Assembly: GCA_009777135.1 (NCBI GenBank)
Contig: WRMM01000106.1
Coordinates: forward strand, 1-6,800
DNA from: Candidatus Fibrimonadales bacterium
GTDB taxonomy: Bacteria > Fibrobacterota > Fibrobacteria > Fibrobacterales > Fibrobacteraceae
Direction: 5' to 3'
DNA: 6,800 nt
Under the pieces are notes generated by a model, which was given only the letters and a program-made list of their open reading frames with translations, did not search any database and had not been told where the DNA came from. Positions 5,570 to 6,800 of the stretch are shown in pieces (position 1 is the stretch's first letter; each line of letters opens with the position of its first letter). A program made the position numbers and the translations under genes.

Positions 5570-5728
5570 ATGACGCAGAATAACTCATTGTCTGAACCAG
5601 AATTCACAGAATTTGCAGGATTTACAGAATATCCTGGCAATCCTAAAATCCTGAGAATCGTGGTTCAGACAATAATAGCAACCTTTCTCACAATAGCAAC
5701 AGGGATAGCGGTGCATATTTGGTTTTAG
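5570..5728 (+). CDS. Small putative membrane protein, 52 aa
   Basis: ATG 5570 is preceded by AAGGAG (5558-5563) with a 6-nt gap. The frame runs to TAG 5726-5728. The first half (LSEPEFTEFAGFTEYPGNP, 7-25) is acidic and aromatic and is encoded by the palindromic repeat at 5591-5671. The second half (about 30-52, ending IATGIAVHIWF) is one hydrophobic helix reaching the C-terminus. The last 11 codons are repeated before copy C at 6429-6461, with only a synonymous change (ACA/ACG, Thr), which hints that this end was once under protein selection. It may be a genuine small membrane protein into which the repeat was inserted, or a chimeric ORF with no function. No family was recognised. Confidence 0.5.
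   Translation: MTQNNSLSEPEFTEFAGFTEYPGNPKILRIVVQTIIATFLTIATGIAVHIWF
5591..5671. repeat. Imperfect palindromic interspersed repeat (full form)
   Basis: The left arm (5591-5622) begins TCTGAACCAGAATTC. It is approximately the reverse complement of the right arm (5639-5669), which ends GAATCGTGGTTCAGA. The centre is ACAGAATATCCTGGC. The right arm recurs in murB (4220-4254). The internal CAGGATTTACAG/AATCCTG words resemble a palindromic repeat type seen in several bacterial phyla; that resemblance is from memory. Confidence 0.72.
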
Positions 5729-5772
5729 AGTTTGGGAAATGACATTTTTTTTGCGGTAAAGTTTTGTATATT
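5695..5772 (+). repeat. Promoter-bearing repeat, diverged copy B
   Basis: Bases 5695-5732 match 6428-6465 at 37 of 38 positions and cover the end of the 52-aa ORF. The following part (TAGAGTTTGGGAAATGACATTTTTTTTGC, 5726-5754) resembles copies A and C. The block between the T-run and the -10 is shorter here. As a result the TTGC-type -35 is lost or misplaced (10 bp from the -10), while TATATT (5767-5772) is kept. Confidence 0.75.
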
Positions 5773-5780
5773 GCCTATTA
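5745..5780 (+). promoter_or_regulatory. Putative promoter of the 72-aa/DUF2335 pair, possibly leaderless
   Basis: TATATT (5767-5772) ends 8 nt before the ATG at 5780, so transcription would start at or just before the start codon. At the normal -35 distance there is only a T-run. No Shine-Dalgarno sequence precedes the ATG. Confidence 0.4.
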
Positions 5781-5998
5781 TGAAAGCTTTTTCCAATATT
5801 GCAGGAATTTTTGATAGGGTATCTGAGCTACGCAACGACCCTTTGTTAGCAGATATATATAATGATATAACGAATTTAGACAATTTGCGGTACATAGGTC
5901 CCGAAATGGATAAAGCAAACTTGAAGAACGATATGCAGAATTGGGCTGGCGATTTTGGAAAAGCTTTTCAAACCGCAAAACAGGGATTCGGTAGGTGA
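5780..5998 (+). CDS. Hypothetical 72-aa soluble protein, partner of DUF2335 gene
   Basis: The family was not recognised. The protein begins MKAFSNIAGIFDRVSELR and ends AFQTAKQGFGR. It appears soluble and mostly helical, with mixed charge and no cysteine, signal peptide or membrane segment. A central NLRYIGPEMDKANLKNDMQNW (35-55) is polar, followed by a basic C-terminus. A longer reading from TTG 5732 is possible, but it would place the start inside repeat copy B and upstream of the likely -10, so ATG 5780 is preferred. The gene ends 3 nt before the DUF2335 gene, and its last codons supply that gene's Shine-Dalgarno-like GGTAGGTGA, so the two are probably translated together. It may act with the membrane protein downstream; this is inference from spacing only. 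Confidence 0.6.
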   Translation: MKAFSNIAGIFDRVSELRNDPLLADIYNDITNLDNLRYIGPEMDKANLKNDMQNWAGDFGKAFQTAKQGFGR

Positions 5999-6001
5999 AC
6001 A

Positions 6002-6394
6002 ATGGAGAGACAGCAGCAAATGCAAGCCAGTGCTGACGGCAGACAGACAGCGGTTGGGATTATGGTTCAGGAAAGCTTGTTGCCTGTTCCAGAGGAACTA
6101 GCGAAATTCAAGGAGATAGAGCCTTCTATTGTGAGTTGGATGATGCAGTATGCTGATAAAGAGCAAGAAGTAAGGATAAGATTTAACCTTGAGCGTTTGG
6201 ATCTTACAAAAGGGGAGCAGAGCATTGTGAAAACATCGCTTTGGCTTGCCTTTGTCATAGCTGTGTTTTTCATAGCTTTGTCGTGCGTTTTGATTTTTTG
6301 CGGACTGGAAATTGCAGGCTCGATCTTTGGCGGCGCAGCATTGCTCCTATGCGTGCAGGCTTTCCTTAAGTTTGGAAGGAATCAAAAGCAATAA
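6002..6394 (+). CDS. DUF2335-family membrane protein
   Basis: This is a 130-aa protein with a soluble N-terminal half and two closely spaced membrane helices (about 79-100 and 104-122), ending in a short basic tail KFGRNQKQ. Residues 27-61 (LPVPEELAKFKEIEPSIVSW, then MMQYADKEQEVRIRF) match the pattern I associate with DUF2335 (PF10097): 'LPpPe.L..Y..i.Pg....i..ma..eq..R'. The biochemical role of that family is not established. The architecture (helical soluble head, two-helix hairpin) would suit an oligomeric or small pore-like membrane protein, but nothing in the sequence proves this. AGGTGA at 5993-5998 gives a ribosome site 3 nt from ATG, a short spacing that suggests coupling to the 72-aa gene. 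Its 3' end abuts a relic of the C-terminus of the 52-aa ORF and then repeat copy C. Confidence 0.82.
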   Translation: MERQQQMQASADGRQTAVGIMVQESLLPVPEELAKFKEIEPSIVSWMMQYADKEQEVRIRFNLERLDLTKGEQSIVKTSLWLAFVIAVFFIALSCVLIFCGLEIAGSIFGGAALLLCVQAFLKFGRNQKQ

Positions 6395-6461
6395 GTCTAT
6401 AGGCTATGCTGTAGGCGGGGCGTTCCTAGCAACGGGGATAGCGGTGCATATTTGGTTTTAG
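6378..6461 (+). pseudogene. Relic of a second small membrane-protein gene end
   Basis: In frame with the end of the 52-aa ORF, this stretch reads GIKSNKSIGYAVGGAFLATG, then IAVHIWF and TAG (6459-6461). It overlaps the DUF2335 3' end in another frame. There is no ATG in frame, only TTG at 6372. The last 11 codons are the same as at 5693-5725 at the protein level. It is probably the 3' end of a duplicated gene carried along with copy C, or an out-of-frame extension of the DUF2335 gene. Confidence 0.45.
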
Positions 6462-6531
6462 AGTTGGAAAAATAACATTTTTTTTGCTTACCCTTGCTTT
6501 TTTTCAAAAAATTATGTATATTTATAGGTAG
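6428..6531 (+). repeat. Promoter-bearing repeat, copy C (longest form)
   Basis: Copy C joins the 38-base block shared with copy B (6428-6465, one mismatch) to the 75-base block shared with copy A (6457-6531, two mismatches). It is therefore the fullest example and links A and B into one family. Confidence 0.9.
6494..6530 (+). promoter_or_regulatory. Strong-looking promoter in repeat copy C
   Basis: TTGCTT (6494-6499), 17 bp, TATATT (6517-6522). The start site is expected at about 6529-6530, exactly where a long hairpin begins. No good ORF follows within the next 200 bases, so the product may be an RNA. Confidence 0.6.
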
Positions 6532-6599
6532 AGGGAGACAAAGAGGGGTTGTGCGTAGGTTTTTGTGCCACAACTAATTTACCTTTGTCTCTCTCTATT
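6529..6599 (+). ncRNA. Candidate small structured RNA downstream of promoter C
   Basis: AGAGGGAGACAAAG (6530-6543) pairs with CTTTGTCTCTCTCT (6583-6596): 14 bp with one G-U, extended outward by 6529/6597 and wobble pairs. An inner stem GTTGTG/CACAAC (6548-6553 with 6569-6574, plus a G-U at 6547/6575) caps it with a 15-nt loop, leaving a small asymmetric internal loop. The predicted transcription start coincides with the first paired bases. There is no ORF and no U-run directly after, so the 3' end is unclear. RNA function is inferred from promoter plus fold only. Confidence 0.4.
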
Positions 6600-6800
6600 G
6601 CATTTTCAAGAGCATTTATCTCTCCTATTTAAGGCTCTCCATTTGCCAAAATTTTTCTAATTTACCCCCATGACCGCACCCAAAAACTTATTTTACTAGC
6701 TCGGGACAAGGAACAAATTCATATTTTGCGAAAAAAAAACTTGCATATTGCCGAAAAATTATGTATATTTACTTCAAATTGGCAAACTTAATGTTTAGTT
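6600..6800. other. Intergenic region with mutL-like leader and an outward promoter
   Basis: No gene was found. TTTTTCTAATTTACCCCCATG (6652-6672) nearly repeats the sequence over the mutL start. Its ATG (6670) is followed by only nine codons before TAG, so it may be an orphan leader or the start of a decayed gene. Farther on, TTGCAT (6741-6746), 17 bp, TATATT (6764-6769) form another promoter of the same type as A and C, firing rightward out of the window. A five-bp inverted repeat AGAGC/GCTCT around 6609-6637 is too weak to call a terminator. Confidence 0.45.

Noticed and set aside
5732..5779. TTG at 5732 as start of the 72-aa gene (88 aa)
   Set aside because: It would translate the T-run and -10 hexamer of repeat copy B and has no ribosome site; ATG 5780 is more likely.
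4633..6531. Integron attC sites around the cassettes
   Set aside because: The repeats are direct, promoter-bearing and nearly identical; no attC core sites (RYYYAAC/GTTRRRY) in an imperfect palindrome were seen, and no integrase is in the window.

Overview
The window looks like chromosome from a moderately AT-rich, Gram-negative, probably gut-associated bacterium. The very AT-rich promoters (TTGCNT, 17 bp, TATATT), the Rpn-type nuclease and DUF2335 genes, the decayed AAA/PD-(D/E)XK gene and the Bacteroidetes-like MutL C-terminus would fit Fibrobacterota or a neighbouring phylum. This placement is an inference with low confidence; no rRNA or tRNA was seen.

Layout. Positions 1-474 are a scrap zone holding two decayed accessory genes: the HUH region of a Y1/REP-type transposase, then the ends of an AAA-ATPase/PD-(D/E)XK protein with its middle lost. 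Positions 510-4617 are a tight three-gene operon on the + strand: mutL, a GtrB/DPM1-like polyprenyl-phosphate glycosyltransferase (2-nt gap), and a fused coaE-murB gene (4-nt ATGA overlap). From 4618 to the end the window is accessory. It holds an Rpn-family nuclease gene on the - strand, a 52-aa membrane ORF built partly from a palindromic repeat, a 72-aa orphan paired with a DUF2335 two-helix membrane protein, and several copies of a promoter-bearing repeat.

The operon genes serve mismatch repair, cell-surface glycosylation, the last step of CoA synthesis and the second committed step of peptidoglycan synthesis. What unites them is that mutL, the CoaE part and the MurB part each carry a short repetitive element read in frame. 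mutL has inverted G/C heptamer arrays in its linker. CoaE has GA-rich heptamers just before its end. MurB has half of a palindromic interspersed repeat, and the other copy of that repeat sits in the 52-aa ORF.

The most unusual part of the accessory region is the duplicated promoter module at 4633-4707 and 6457-6531 (73 of 75 bases identical), with a shortened relative at 5727-5772. In the two full copies the predicted transcript would begin at a long hairpin, and the two hairpins differ completely in sequence. These may be small structured RNAs; one would run antisense into the 3' end of the Rpn gene. A -10-like hexamer 7-8 nt before three ATGs, two of which start genes, without a Shine-Dalgarno site, suggests that some genes here are leaderless.
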